64,000 nucleotides of DNA from Agrocybe praecox (GCA_964017145.1 OZ024851.1:2914001-2978000); one strand, 5' to 3'; shown: positions 1 to 12,277, counted from the first letter of the stretch. The notes: generated from the letters alone by a model not told the origin. Numbers and translations: made by a program.

Positions 1-477
1 TCTTTGAATTGGAAAATCAGAGAATCAGGTGTGCACTTATCCACAGTGACTATCGGTGTACCTCCGCGAAGACAGGGCAATTTCACGAAGTTTATCATCC
101 TTCCGAGACGTAGTCTACCCTCTGCAGCAAGCAAACATAGCGAATACAAGCTGAAGACCGAAGATTCTCCCTCATATCAGCGCCGTGGTCCAATGCGACG
201 TCAAGGATCGTTCATCGTGAGCTTCCTCTTCAGTTAGTTCTATTTGCACCATAGTGATCGCTAGCGAAGCACGGATGTCTGGGCGTTTATTGCCGGGAAA
301 CTTCGCCAGACGTTGCCCTCAGTACTTGGAGATACTTGTTTTCAGGCGCTAGATTTCTCGGCCGGATTCTGGTTCATAACCGCAAGTGCAACGCGTCCAG
401 CGCGTGGTTGGCACTTCGCACGTGTAGCACAGATCTGAGACGGAATTGCCAATGCCGATTGTTTTATCAAGACTGCC

Positions 478-485
478 TATATAAG
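478..485 (+). promoter_or_regulatory. TATA box of the first cyclophilin gene
   Basis: TATATAAG lies 91 nt upstream of the ATG at 576, a normal distance for a basidiomycete core promoter. No coding feature is supported in bases 1-477. Confidence 0.5.
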
Positions 486-575
486 ATAGTTAGTAGACGG
501 ACGAAGTGGTAGCCTTTCGCCCCTCCCTTTTCGTCATTTTATCTTCGGAGAGATATCACATAGCGCCGTAGCCCA

Positions 576-1316
576 ATGGCAAATGTTTTTGTAAGCTATT
601 CTATTTATATATCCATACCGGCAGAATGCTATCGTTTGGCGTGTCGCGACAGCTCAATGGAACGATTTATGTGTGGCGCTCAACCAGGGAAAAGCGGTAT
701 TATTTACATCAAACTTTTTACAGTTCGACATATCCATCGCGGATAAGCCTATGGGTCGGATTATTTTCAAGCTCTACGATGATATTGTGCCTTTCACTGC
801 GCGGAATTTTCGAGAGTTGGCTACTGGACAAAATGGATATGGATACGCGGGATCTAACTTCCATCGGATCGTCCCCAGGTTATTAATACAAGGAGGCGAT
901 TTTACCAAGGGAAACGGTACGGGCGGGAGGTCGATATACGGGCCCAAGTTCGAGGGTAGATCTGCTTTCTTTTTCTGTCATTTTTGTAACAGGCTCTGAA
1001 TTTGGGTCACAGATGAAAATCTGACACTTAAACACTCAAAACCGGGCCTCTTGTCAATGGCTAATGCTGGAAGGAATACAAACGGTTCTCAGTTTTTTAT
1101 TACCACTAGACCAGCAGCGTGGCTCGATGGTGCCCACGTTATTTTTGGTAAGTGCACACTGGGACAAGAAACCTACTATTTTTATGCTAACACTGGTTCT
1201 CGATATCAGGGGAAGTTGTCGAAGGCATGGATGTTATCGATGAAATGGATGCACAAGGCACGGCTGATGGAAAAGTGAAAAAGAAGGTGCAGATAACAAA
1301 GTGTGGGACCACTTGA
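576..1316 (+). CDS. Cyclophilin-type peptidyl-prolyl cis-trans isomerase (divergent paralogue)
   Basis: This encodes a small single-domain cyclophilin, which catalyses cis-trans isomerisation of Xaa-Pro bonds, probably in the cytosol because no targeting peptide is visible. The coding exons read 576-590 (MANVF), 724-955, 1013-1147 and 1210-1316, each with GT-AG borders. The start is chosen because MANVF joined to [11 protein letters not shown] restores the family N-terminus exactly. Conserved pieces seen are FHR (catalytic Arg), [14 protein letters not shown], and [10 protein letters not shown] with the cyclosporin-contact Trp and the pocket His. The odd point is PRLLIQGG, where the family normally has Phe-Met in the pocket (xFMxQGG); here both are Leu. 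The next gene is a convergent paralogue with an identical first-exon layout. It appears intact, but its substrate pocket is altered. Confidence 0.9.
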
Positions 1317-1856
1317 CCACTCCGCTTCACTTCACACGTCTGCTACTTAGTATGAGCACTGACTTCTTAATCAGTAATAGTATGATTCTGTTGCATGAAA
1401 TGCTATCAACATATCAAGTCTTCAGCGGGGACCTGAAAGCATGTTTTCAAAAAGGGTCAAGAGCATCAGGCCCGGTCCAGATTTTTTTGGAAGTCACTAA
1501 GTGACCAAAGTTGACGCTAAGTAGTGAACTAGGTTGAAGTTTGAACGTGTACGCTTTCAGCCTCAGCCTAAGACTAAATGCGTTCAAGTTGTGTGGCGTT
1601 CCTGTCACGTGATGGGTATGTGATTTATAATAATTCAAATTATCGTTATCGTTATCAATGTCATCATCTCAAGTTTTTTGAGACGATAAAACTAGATGAT
1701 GTGATAGCTTGAAATTTGGGAGAAGAAGAGTAGATAGGTACATCAACGTTTTAAATTTCACGGATTCCGGATAAAATTTACTGTTCTCATTCTTGAAAGC
1801 GAATCATGTTACAAGATATTTGAATTTCGTGTCCGTGCAAAAGGAAAAGAAAGGGT

Positions 1857-2657
1857 TTAAACGACGCCGCTGTTCTTGATCACGACTGGCTTCTTGAGAG
1901 ATCCAGAAGCAGAGCCGAGTTTCTCAACCTCCCTAACGATCTCCATTCCTTGAACAACCTCACCTACACAATGAATTGATTAAAAAAATTCGAGGAAAAA
2001 AGGTGAATACAACGCACCGAAAACAACGTGAGCACCGTCTAACCAAGAAGTAACGACAGTGGTGATGAAGAATTGGGAGCCGTTGGTATTCTTTCCAGCG
2101 TTAGCCATCGACAAGAGACCAGGCTTTTCGTGCTTCTTGATGAAGTTCTCGTCTTCGGAGAACAAAGAAGATCAGCATCCTACGTAAGGATGAAATGAAA
2201 TGAAAGACTTACCGGCGAATTTTTCGCCGTAAATGGACTTTCCACCAGTTCCATTGCCCTTGGTGAAGTCACCACCCTGGAGCATGAACTGAGGGATCAC
2301 ACGGTGGAAACCAGATCCCTTGTATCCGAAACCGCCTTGGCCGGTGGCAAGCTCACGGAAGTTACGAGCGGTTTTGGGAACAACATCATCGTAGAGTTTG
2401 AAGACGATACGTCCAGCGTCCTGTCCGCCGATGGTGATATCGAACTAAGCGAGAAAGAAAGAATCAGTTGACATTATCTGATCTGAAATCGTAAGCCTAA
2501 ACCCTCTCTGGATTGCCGTTCAGACATGCAGGGCAGCCAAATTAATGACAGTCTAAATCTGCACGCCGCGTTTCCGGTTGGATGTCCGTTTATTGTTCGA
2601 TCCAGGAAAACGGGAGGGATTCACGCGAAAATCAATACTTACGAAAACGTTGGCCAT
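1857..2657 (-). CDS. Cyclophilin A-type peptidyl-prolyl cis-trans isomerase
   Basis: This is a canonical short cyclophilin transcribed towards the one at 576-1316. Its first coding exon is also only 15 nt (MANVF, 2643-2657); the second begins at 2444 with [12 protein letters not shown]. Later exons carry the FHR catalytic motif, the usual FMLQGGDFT pocket, a [13 protein letters not shown] block and [11 protein letters not shown]. It ends [16 protein letters not shown]... with stop 1857-1859. Length of about 160 residues fits cytosolic CypA. Unlike its neighbour it keeps the normal Phe/Met pocket residues, so it is likely the housekeeping copy. A GAAnnTTC-type heat-shock motif lies about 150 bp upstream. 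The convergent arrangement leaves about 540 bp between the two stop codons. Confidence 0.92.
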
Positions 2658-2808
2658 TATGGATGGATGTGGATTGTAGAAAAGATGGGGACTGATCTGG
2701 AAAAAGTACGCAATCGCATTTCCCTGTCCTTATATCGCTCCTCGGCTATTACCGAGGTGGATCATGCATAATGATCATCAATCGAAAAGAAATGGTACCA
2801 CAAAGTTA

Positions 2809-2820
2809 GAACGTTCTAGA
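2809..2820. promoter_or_regulatory. Candidate heat-shock element
   Basis: GAACGTTCTAGA contains GAA-nn-TTC followed by a third partial GA unit, the arrangement recognised by HSF trimers. It lies 152 bp upstream of the cyclophilin start at 2657. Cyclophilins are often heat-induced, but the link here is inference. Confidence 0.35.
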
Positions 2821-3683
2821 TAGCTTCACTTTCACAAGAAAAAGATGAACTTAACGAATATAGTAGATGGCAGAGATCCTAAGAGATCGACCAGTCACCA
2901 ACTATAAGTTCGGCGAAATTCTATCTGACAATTTGGCGAAGGTAATACGAATCTTTTCGGAATCTTCCTTAAATTACCTCAAATTTAAATATCATTTGGA
3001 GATCTAATAGAACTTTCACAGGGAAGACGGAGACCGTGCGTGTACGGTTGCTAAAACTGCGTCATCAGCGGGATTATGGTTAACCTCGACAAAAGGAAAG
3101 TAACACAACCAGATCGCATCAGAGATCTACACATGTCAGAAAAAAGGCCAGAAAGAAATAGAAACAGTACAAACTCTTAGCAACCACCACTAGGTAAGAT
3201 TCTTGAAATTTTCGAATCGTTGCAATAGAAAGGTGAACTCTTGCGCGCCCATCTGCGCCCATGACGTCATTCTCAAAATGCTGTGCAAGGATTAGATAAG
3301 ATCTTGGAAAAACTAAGGTGGGAACAGAACTCGGCTTGCTGTTTAAAAGCAGAGCTTCACCGTCAACGGTGAGGGAGATAGTACCATAGACAGGGGTGTG
3401 GGGCGCTCAAACGATTAAGATATTCACAGCGGACGATTAACTTAGCACTACTCGGATAACTCGGCGAGGCTACTGAAGGAGCAAGAGACATAGATATCAT
3501 GGACGCTGTGTTATAGACGGTCGCCTGTCACATTATGCGAATGGTTGTCGCCGTCGATGCGTTGTATGGATATATGTGATTAAGTTAGCTGCAAGCATCG
3601 CTTAGGATGACCAGGGATGACCTCAACTTCAACAAACTAGATTACGTACAATAAATTCGGTCGGAGCCTCAAACTTCGCAGCA
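2821..3683. other. Intergenic region, no gene seen
   Basis: About 860 bp between the divergent cyclophilin and the next plus-strand gene. I see no conserved coding frame, RNA gene or repeat; it presumably holds both promoters. Confidence 0.5.
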
Positions 3684-3721
3684 ATGTCGCGGTTCGGAAT
3701 TCCTGCCGTTTCCTCTAGCCC

Positions 3722-5817
3722 ATGCCTCCATCACAGAACGCAGACGTTGACTATGACTGGAGTTTTAACTTCAGAACAAATCCTTATTTCGAATGCGACT
3801 CCGATGATGATTCCTGTCCTACACAGACTCATGCGTCAAAATTTTCAAAACTGAAAGAGGATGATATTGATTTATCGAGACGAGAGGAAGCCGTTTCTTA
3901 CAAGCCGAATCCCTTTAGCATCGCGAAGATAAATGCAGCTTACCGTGGACGAGAAAAGGATCCGGTACTGGTACAGGCATCTACGACTGCGTTGGATTCT
4001 GTGCATACCGAATCTATTGTAATTTCCAAGGCATCTGCAAGCACGAAAGCTTCATATGGTCAGAAGACGATCATAGATGGGTTCAAGGCTCAGGCGCTGA
4101 AGAAGAGTCTACCGACCAAGTCTAATGTTATAGGCAACATCCCTTCTGTGAAAAGAAAGCCTTCAGGCTCCAAACAAATATCTGCAAGTTCTGGTTCAAA
4201 TTCGGATGATTTCATTCCAATCACGGCGACGCGACCGGCGAAAGGCGAGCCTACAGTTAGTGCTACCGCTTTCACACCTGCCCATAGAATCGCATCTCCT
4301 TGCAATGGCTCTAATGCCATCTTCTCTGTGGAAAAGTGTGTTCTCTTTTTCCTGATAATTCTCGTGTTACTCAATCCATGAAGAGAGTCTTTGCCTCTCG
4401 GTATCATGCAAACATCAAATAATGCGCATATACGAACTGAAGAGCCTCCATACGGTGGCTTTGACTACAGAGGGCTCTCCCAAAACAACCAGAGAACTGA
4501 TAGGCTCGCTTTGCACGCGTTTTCCTCTAGTCGACCTAAGAATCAGACTTATTCGTTATCGTCTCCTCTTCGACCTATCACCTACAAGCCTTCTGATGTG
4601 CATGTTAATCCTCGTTTTCAACGGCTCTCGTCACCTCTAAGAGCACCCGGTTTACGAGAACCTGCTGCTATGTCAAGACGGTTTAAACATCCGATCAATA
4701 TGGGGAAGAGTACTTCCTTCAAGCCTCCTTTACGACTTGGCCATGCCTCTCATGGATCGGAACAGGGTTTATCTTTTGTCTTTTGACGTCCTTTTTTCTC
4801 AATTGATTCATTTCCAGAAAATTTACGTATCGGACCAATTTCGCCATTCATCAAGCGAGAAGAAGCTTCAATAATAACACCAGTCCATAAAGACCCTGTA
4901 CGTCTCCTTAGTGCTCTTTGGATTTCTCTACGAGTATTAATTAATCGACGAATCAGGATTCTTTAAACCGTGGTCATCCCGGTTACTCTGACGATGCGCG
5001 AGGTCCAAGAGCTTATGAAGACTCAAAAGGATACGGAAATGATCATAATTTTCGCTATCCAAAGGATGAAGAGCAACACGTCAGCCTAGAAGAGTGTGAG
5101 GCAGTCCACGATTTTTACTCTACACCACCTCGCAAGATATTGAAAAATACACAACCAACTCAAAGCTTGGACGAAGGAAATCAGGGACCTTTTTTCAACA
5201 TTGGCCAGAAGCGTTCAGCCAAAATACACCCAAGACCTGTGCGGAATGCCTATGATAATTTCAACGACCCTGACGAGGAATGGAGCACCTTGCCGTCACG
5301 AAAGGCGAAGAAAATAAAGTCATTAATTATGATCTGGCCACTATTTGTACTGATCATCTTACTTCAAACTTCTAGGTCCAATACCCATCTGCCCACTCGT
5401 CCGATTGTCACGAAACCATTTTGCTTGCCTGGGCTGATTGCTAGACCACTTACAAATATGGCACAGACAACAACGGACGTGGTGGCTGGAAGAAGAGTTA
5501 AATTGTACATTCCCCCTCTGATAATTGACCATCGCAGGCCCGAACAAGATGTATATCCTTCACCAGATCCGAGTCATACAACTGTTAATGTGCGCCTCAA
5601 GCCAATCGAGTGCAAGATTCCAGCGCATGGAGACGACGGCTCCCTTACGGAAACTGAGCATCGCCCTATCACTCCTCCGACTTCTGATCTTGTCATACCA
5701 TCACAGGAAGATTTGGACATACAGGCTGACATCAACCTTGAAACTCTGCGAAAGAAATATCCTGCTCATAGAGAATATCTGAGAAAGGTTTCGTCACTTT
5801 CCTCTCCAGCTATCTAG
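3722..5817 (+). CDS. Hypothetical low-complexity protein, five exons
   Basis: I do not recognise this protein. Likely exons are 3722-4335, 4384 to about 4768 (from ESLPLGIMQ to HGSEQ), about 4818-4898 (ENLRIGPISPF to HKDP), about 4958-5320 (DSLNRGHPGY to RKAKKIK) and about 5376-5817 (SNTHLPTRP to the stop). Splice borders are GT-AG and keep frame. The sequence is rich in Ser, Pro, Arg and Lys with acidic patches near the N-terminus (YFECDSDDDS), and it has no membrane segment or signal peptide, so it is probably disordered and possibly nuclear. The C-terminal part (IPSQEDLDIQADINLETL) looks more ordered. The start at 3722 is preferred over the ATG at 3684, which is in another frame and would act as an upstream ORF. 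Confidence 0.6.
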
Positions 5818-6360
5818 AGAATTTATTCTACTTTCTCATGCTAGTAGCGTCGACGATCATGGGAAGATTTCTGGGACCTATTAGGACTAGAATCCTGTGG
5901 TGTCGTTAAGAAGACTTATGAATTTTCTGAATCCAGCCTATCCGAAACGAGTAGCAATGCAGAAGAAATAGAAATTGTCGTCTGGCCTCGCATGCCAATT
6001 TTTTCAGCCCTCAGACACGAGTCTGTTCGCACTGTATAATGTGCATTCCACCTTTCAATTTCAATGACAGATTCTCTGTAAAACCTTGGTTGCGTGCCTT
6101 GAGTTTTCCTCATTTGCTCGCAGGATAGCCGAAGCGATGTCAAACGTGAGGAAATGTCGGCCATCACCGTGCTAGCGCATATCACAACAATATTTTCCCA
6201 GATACCCGTTTTCTTCAAGCACTCATTTCTGAGCCTTGTTGCTTACACGTCGTTGTTGTTGTTTGCATCCCACATTCTTTTAAACTCCTCCATCTTCCCT
6301 CTGCTTCAATACTCGTTTCACTAGGATAAACATCTCTATACCCCTGAGACTAACAAGAAA
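5818..6360. other. Intergenic region and 5' leader
   Basis: This holds the 3' end of the preceding transcript and a pyrimidine-rich leader (6240-6350) before the next start codon, typical of well-expressed fungal genes. Nothing else is supported. Confidence 0.5.
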
Positions 6361-7198
6361 ATGGTCCGGATCGCAAACATTCTTCCTCAGGCCCTTGTCG
6401 TTGCTGCTGGCCTTGTTGGCGTCGCCAACGCCGACCTGCAAGTTACCCAACCTTCAGCCGACCTTTGGTGGGGTACGTTTTCATTATGACGATGTTCTAC
6501 AAGAATAGTTGATTAATCTTCATGTTGTATCCAGTGGCTAAGTCGGACAATGTCATTGCTTGGAACTGCAATGAATTCTCTGCTGCTGGTATCTCTCAAT
6601 TCACCATTCTGTGAGTACCACTATTGTCCATTCCAGCAATGTAAGAATCCCGTTCTAACGCCTTTTTACCTTCGCCTGGTGTGAATAGAATTGCCAACGC
6701 CGTGCGTTCTTCTCTTGGTTGTTCTTCAGTATCAATAGAAGCTCACATTGCGTATCAATAGGACCTCAGCGTGCAAGTTCAGCCTCAAGCCATCATCGCC
6801 ATCGAAAACAACTTTGATTGCTCAATCTTAATCACTGCAAACACGTTCAGCCAAGGCGCTGGTACCGGCTGGGAAATCCAACTCGCTGACACTCTCAATT
6901 CAACTCATGTGATTATATGCACCTCTTTTCTACCACAACAATGCTCGACATCTTACGAAATTTGATATTATAGGTCTATGCTACCTCCCAACAGTTCGAA
7001 ATCAAACCCGTAGGCTCCGCCTACCCCGCCCAAACTACACCAACTGCAAATGTCACTGTCAGCGGCAACTCCAGCAGTGCCGATTCCAGTGGCAACACGA
7101 CTACCTCCACCAAGCCAGCTGGTGCTATGGGCCTGAAAGCCAGTATGGGAGGTCTCGTCCTAGGTGGTGCATTGGCTGCTGCCGGGATGATGCTTTGA
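6361..7198 (+). CDS. Small secreted GPI-anchored cell-wall protein, Kre9/Knh1-like
   Basis: A secreted protein of about 175 residues. It has an N-terminal signal peptide (MVRIANILPQALVVAAGLVG..., cleavage likely near ANA-DL). A domain opening LQVTQPSADLWWVAKSDNV follows; this matches the start of the Kre9/Knh1-type N-terminal domain found in fungal surface proteins. Next come a Ser/Thr/Asn-rich stretch with several N-glycosylation sequons and a hydrophobic tail ending AGMML, consistent with GPI-anchor addition. Exons are 6361-6472, 6535-6610, 6689-6701 (13 nt), 6762-6908 and 6974-7198, all GT-AG. Its role in the wall is inferred from the family, where beta-glucan assembly has been proposed. 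The tiny third exon is unusual but keeps frame. Confidence 0.8.
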
Positions 7199-7725
7199 GC
7201 GCAGTGCCTCTGAGGTCTGCCTTTCGGATATCTACATGGAATTCGTCGATTGACGGGGTGAAGCACCCGAGCCCTGAATATCGTTGACATGGGAGTTGTG
7301 TTCGGACATTGACCGCGATTTCTCTTCTTGGATAATGTTTTCTTTCGCTTATGCCGTTGCATGTTGTTTCATTACTTACTCCTAGGCTTCCTCCATAGTT
7401 GAACGTCCTTCAAAACACACCATCCTGCGTTTAATTTCTAATGCGCTCCGTGTGCATTTACTATACGTCGGATGGTGCGAACTTTTTATGGAATATATAG
7501 CTGATTTTATTATGTTTTATCAGACTATTTTCTGACTGATAAGAGGCAGAAGCTGTGGTGTCAATGATTCATTTGAGCTGTACACGTATTCCAGAATGTC
7601 ATGAATAGCCTACTTGCTGGCATTCTCATGTGTCTGATAACATTTTTGGTACTTAGGTCAAAGAGACGTTTAAGTATAGCAAAGTTTGTGAACGCCACGC
7701 CGTCACCACATCAACTTTTTTTTGT
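7199..7725. other. Convergent 3' intergenic region
   Basis: This lies between two convergent genes. It is AT-rich downstream of 7400 and probably carries both 3' UTRs; no gene is seen. Confidence 0.45.
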
Positions 7726-10178
7726 TTAATCTTCCCTATTTGGAGAAAACTTACGCACACGTCTAATCATAGCTCCCTCTTTCATATATAGAGCCTTTTC
7801 CCCCGGATTAATCCTCCCGCGTGGCGTGAAGAGGAGTTCTTCGAACTTGTTCTGCAAGAGTTGAATATCCAGTGGATCACCTGGATTTCCGTTCGAATTT
7901 TCAATCGTAGGCTCCTCAAAGTGAACCGTGGAACGAGTAGGGGACTTGAGTGGGTCCACAATATACTGTTATTTATTTATTTAATGAACAATTATATTCC
8001 GAGTATGTTGAAAAAAAAAGGATCCATACCGAGTTAACCTTCTCTTTTTCTTTCAGCAGAGCAACCCCTTCGAAAATGGGGTGAGCAAATCTCACAAGAC
8101 AATTGTAGGAGATGTATTCTTACCTTCACTCTCGTAGAAATCGAATTTCTTAGATAGACGGAGACGCAGTTCCTTATCGGATGGTAATACAGAATCCATC
8201 TAGCATATATCAGCGTTTACTGTTAACAAAACATAGGAAGGAAGCGTCAGCTCTTGAAGTATTCACCTTCGTCATAACCGACATCCAATCGCGGTCCTCT
8301 GTAATAGCCATTTTCACGTAAGGACACGCCTGTAGATGGGTCTGTTAAACTCTGGAACAAGAGGGGTAAAGCTTGACTAACGTCCAACAGCATGTCGTTG
8401 AGTATTTTGGAGGGATGAAATGTCTGTAATGGATTTTGATTTCAATGGGGCGAAGAAGGCGTAAACATCAAGCATCCTCACCAAAGCTCCAGATAATTTA
8501 CGAGTGCTCGAACCTCCTCGTGTCTTGAACGTTAACATCGCTGATCCGGGCCCTGACGGAGGCGTGGGGGGAGTGGGTGATGTAGGACCTGAATTTGGCG
8601 CCCACTGCGAGGAGGGCGCTTGACTCTCGGAATCATCATCCACATCTACATCACCTACTAGTTCTTGCCGCAGTTTTCTCCAGACATTTCCCTGAAGAGT
8701 AACATTGACGGTGCGGACGAATAACGATTGGTTTTCGTATTCGTTTCCCTCTTCCTCTGGGTCGTTCATCCTCAGTGCTTCGACCTCTGATGCGTCCGGA
8801 CCGACTCTCAGTGACTCTGCCATGCCAGAGAGGGATTCCCACCGGTACATCTTCCCTACTGTGCCATCTTGTATAGGCCGGAAACGAAGCTGGAACGAGT
8901 CTCTTTGTTCGGTGGAACTTGCAAATGTTGCCATTCCCCAGGAAGTTGTCTTATCGAAACCAGTGACCAGACGGACGTCCCCGTTCTCAGCTTCGCGTCC
9001 CCGGATGTTGACTACGTATCGATACCATTTCTCGGCGTGGAATGCTACATACTTCCTGAGGAGGATAATGGTGCGCACGTCGGCTGAATTTGACCCAAAG
9101 GGCATGGTGAGGATGGCACCTTCGGATGCTGCAGATTCGAATTCCAAGCCACTGGGAAATAGGTTAGTAGTTAGTATTTGCTCGCATTGTAGCTGAAAGG
9201 GGTCAGTGACATAGTTACATACTGAAGATCATCGTTACTGCACGACCGCTGAATCGATGCGCTGGAAAGATGACTCCCGCTCTTGAACTCGGACTGCCTT
9301 TGGATATCAAGGGGGTCCAGAATGAACGGCTCAAATTCCTCTGGCATTTTTTGTGGGTTTATTGGATCATTTCTCGGTACGCAGGCGTTAAATAGGAAAT
9401 CGAAACTTCCGTCTGATGCCAGTATTCCTACGTCCCCTAAGCGCATCCCCGTTCTTTGGTATTCGATTGGCAATTGCTTGTTGGGTTCAGGTATCCACAG
9501 AGGAGATCCACGCCCTTTTGGTGCTAAATGGCGATAGTATATATCGCAACTTCTTTCTGTGATAGGTAAGGTGTGCACCCAGGTCTAATAGTGATATCAC
9601 AGGTACATGAGCGCCTATTTCAAAAACACCGCGGCCGCCTTTGACTCACCGTGCTTGGGCGCACTTCATTTCCTGGTGTTTTTTGGGATGCTTTGAATGC
9701 AACTGTGTCGCTGCTTTTGCTTCTGTTCTTCGGGGAGAACTATGTTCACAGATGTTAGAGATTGGATGTCGTGACGATGATGCCGTGCAGCCGGCGCCAG
9801 TAATGACATCGGGCCCTTGATGTATTTAGGACATACCCTGTTACGCCGATTTTTTGGTGGAAGCGGCTGGATGGCGGATTCGCCTGTGTTTATCGTTACG
9901 CTGATACGATTTCCAGCTGTTGCATTGAATTCCCCATCATGGATCGTTGTTGTCCCATTCGAGGAGTCAAGTAGATTTGCACCCCCGCCCCCGTTACTAC
10001 TGGCTAGATGTCAAGACTACCTCATGGATAATGTTGAGGAGTTAAGATACCTTTCGGCGTGCTTTTTGCTTATACTAGATGATGAGTACTGAGGAACATC
10101 AGCTTAAATATTCGAACCCATGTATGTTTGTTGTGTGGCTAAACTTACAGTGCGTCTTTTTTTCGTTTCCTGAGACAT
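7726..10178 (-). CDS. Conserved basidiomycete protein of unknown function, about 12 exons
   Basis: Function unknown. The start is the ATG at 10176-10178 (MSQETKKRRT, 30-nt exon), followed by a 24-nt exon (YKQKARRK). A Gly/Asn-rich exon then contains IHDGEFNATAGNRISVTI, and a basic exon ends VRPST. The main exon begins WVHTLPITERSCDIYYRHL and reads KGRGSPLWIPEPN. A globular region follows (GAILTMPFGSNSADVRTI, then AFHAEKWYRYVVNIRGRE). The C-terminal half, in short exons, reads FHPSKILNDMLLD, KMAITEDRDWMSVMTK, MDSVLPSDKELRLRLSKK and YIVDPLKSPTRSTVHFEEP. The layout (variable head, 'IYYRHL...PLWIPEP' core, short tail exons) is one I associate with expanded agaricomycete families. The last exon could splice again near 7750, so the exact C-terminus is uncertain. 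Confidence 0.7.
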
Positions 10179-10830
10179 CAAGAAACTGGAGAAGGAGATG
10201 GGTAGGGGTCTGGGGGAGCTCTCTTGTAACTTATATGTCAAATAAAGCCTCAAGTTTCCTAAACTTCCCGGCGTAGAGTCACAGCATTATGTATTAGTAT
10301 TGCGCAGCTATTTGCGCCACCACAGAGGGCGGCATACATAGCCTTTACGTGATGGCCTCCGCAACGCCAATAGGAAACGCGCAGAGTGCTCGCTGAGAGC
10401 AATACGTAATATGTTACTTAACATACAAATACATTTGTCCCTGTAATTATATTACTCAAAGTTATACAGTAAGACAGGTACAATGTTGCATAGCCTTTTC
10501 ACAGTTTTGGTCGACGCCCCAAAACCTTGAGTTTGCCTCATGCGAAACAATCCATCGTCTTGGAATAGTGGGAACATTAGTAGGGTCTTTAGTAGGAAAA
10601 GTCCATCATCAATGAAAAAGTCTTCTTTCCAGATTATCCGTCTTCAACTTCTGGTTGTTTCCAAAGATACACACAGACAGCCATAAATTACGCACTGAAT
10701 GAGATCACAGCCGTAGTTGATTGAATCTATAATAATACATATGCATGGAAGTGAGATCTTTTGAAAACACAAAAATTCGATAGCAAAAAGGATATGTAAA
10801 AGTACAAATGCAAGATGAGAAGGGCAGAGA
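10179..10830. other. Intergenic region, no gene seen
   Basis: About 650 bp between a minus-strand start and the CSN5 stop. It is AT-rich and no coding frame or RNA gene is supported. Confidence 0.4.
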
Positions 10831-12277
10831 TCAACCGATAGTCATGTCGGTTAAGTCTGAAATGGCTGTTGAGGCTGTCGAGGGACCTCCTTTCGGGCGC
10901 ATGGAAAAAATCACATCTTTGATAACTTGCGAAATCAGACCATGCTGAGCTTCGACAGCGATTTTGGTGCTACAATACAAGAGTCAATTATCAGTGCACA
11001 AAATTGGTGTGGTTATGCCATTTTCCTCACCTATCCTTGACACCTTTGGTTAGTTGGTTGTCTTCCTTCTTCTTATCATCCTTTTCTTTCTGCTACAAAA
11101 AAGTGAGACAATACCACCATTAAGCAAGTAAGATGGAAGAATACCTTCCCTGACACGTCTTTATCTTTCGTGGGGGGCGCACTGGCCCTTGTCAAGCCTA
11201 CTGCACCCTGCGCTTTGGCAAGCTTCTGATGCAAGTCAGCCAGCTGGGAGACAGCATAAGCCCTGTTCTAATCGGAGAATTAGTATATTTTTCAACACGG
11301 AAGAAAACTGTCTGACTGAAACTAGCGGACTTTGACTTAGAGTATTGACCCAATACTTGTTCCAGAGCATGGCCAACAAATCGTTATCCAAGCTCGACTT
11401 GAATACTTCAACTTCAAGTGGATAGTACTGGTTTGCGTGCACACCAAAATCTTCAATCTTGTTCAGAGGAATAGACTGATATTCTGAAGGTGACACGTTC
11501 GGAGGGGTGTAATTTTCGGGATATGTACGGAAGGCTCCAATATCTACTTTACCAGCAGAAATGGTTCGATTTGGATCAATCTAGACAAAGTGAGTCAAGC
11601 AAAAAAGCGATAAGGGACGGCGACTTACAACGACCGCTACGAAAGGATCCTGGAACTTTTGATTGTTGATCTGCGTGTTCACGTCTATACCAGATAACCA
11701 ACAACCATAACCGGGATGCGAGTGGTACCACCCAATCGCATGCTCTAATCTACCCGCCTATGACCCCATGAGAAATATGCGATAACGGGACATAAGCAGC
11801 GGACATACCTTCTCGCTCTGATTGATATATTCTACCATGTACTCGTTCGCCTCGTTGGCAGCATTGACTCGCGTCTCAGTTCCTTGGACAGGCAACGCGA
11901 AAGAATCCATGATAACGATGGAGTTCCCCATGACCTTTCCTTGCATGAGGCCCATAATTTCATAGGGTACGCCTGACCGAGCGTGGATCACCTAGACATC
12001 GATCAGCTTCAAGTCTTGATTTCCTTGGATTCCGCGCACCATCTTGATCAGAGCTATGGCTGATATCTTGCATGATTTGAAATAATGGGGACTACACTGG
12101 GGAGTTAACTTCTAGTCAAGTCGTCTTTATTGTAGTGTCTTACTCTTTCACCCAGGGCTGCTCGTCGTTGATTTGCTTGTTTGCCTTTGCATCGTAACGG
12201 TAAATCTCGTCTTGAGGAGAAACTTCCAGAATGTCGTTCGTCAGGGAAAAAGATTTGAGTGCAATGTCCCCCGACAT
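10831..12277 (-). CDS. CSN5: COP9 signalosome subunit 5 (JAMM metalloprotease)
   Basis: This is the catalytic subunit of the COP9 signalosome, which removes Nedd8 from cullins and so regulates SCF-type ubiquitin ligases in nucleus and cytosol. The start is the ATG at 12275-12277 ([16 protein letters not shown]). The MPN domain follows: [19 protein letters not shown], the zinc-binding JAMM core [17 protein letters not shown] (HxH, then S and D) and [20 protein letters not shown]. The catalytic Glu position lies in the EIMG region, and TYPENYTP is a further family hallmark. The C-terminal helical part ([10 protein letters not shown]...) leads into a Lys-rich stretch and ends SDLTDMTIG, stop 10831-10833. 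At least seven short introns. All key residues appear intact. Confidence 0.93.
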
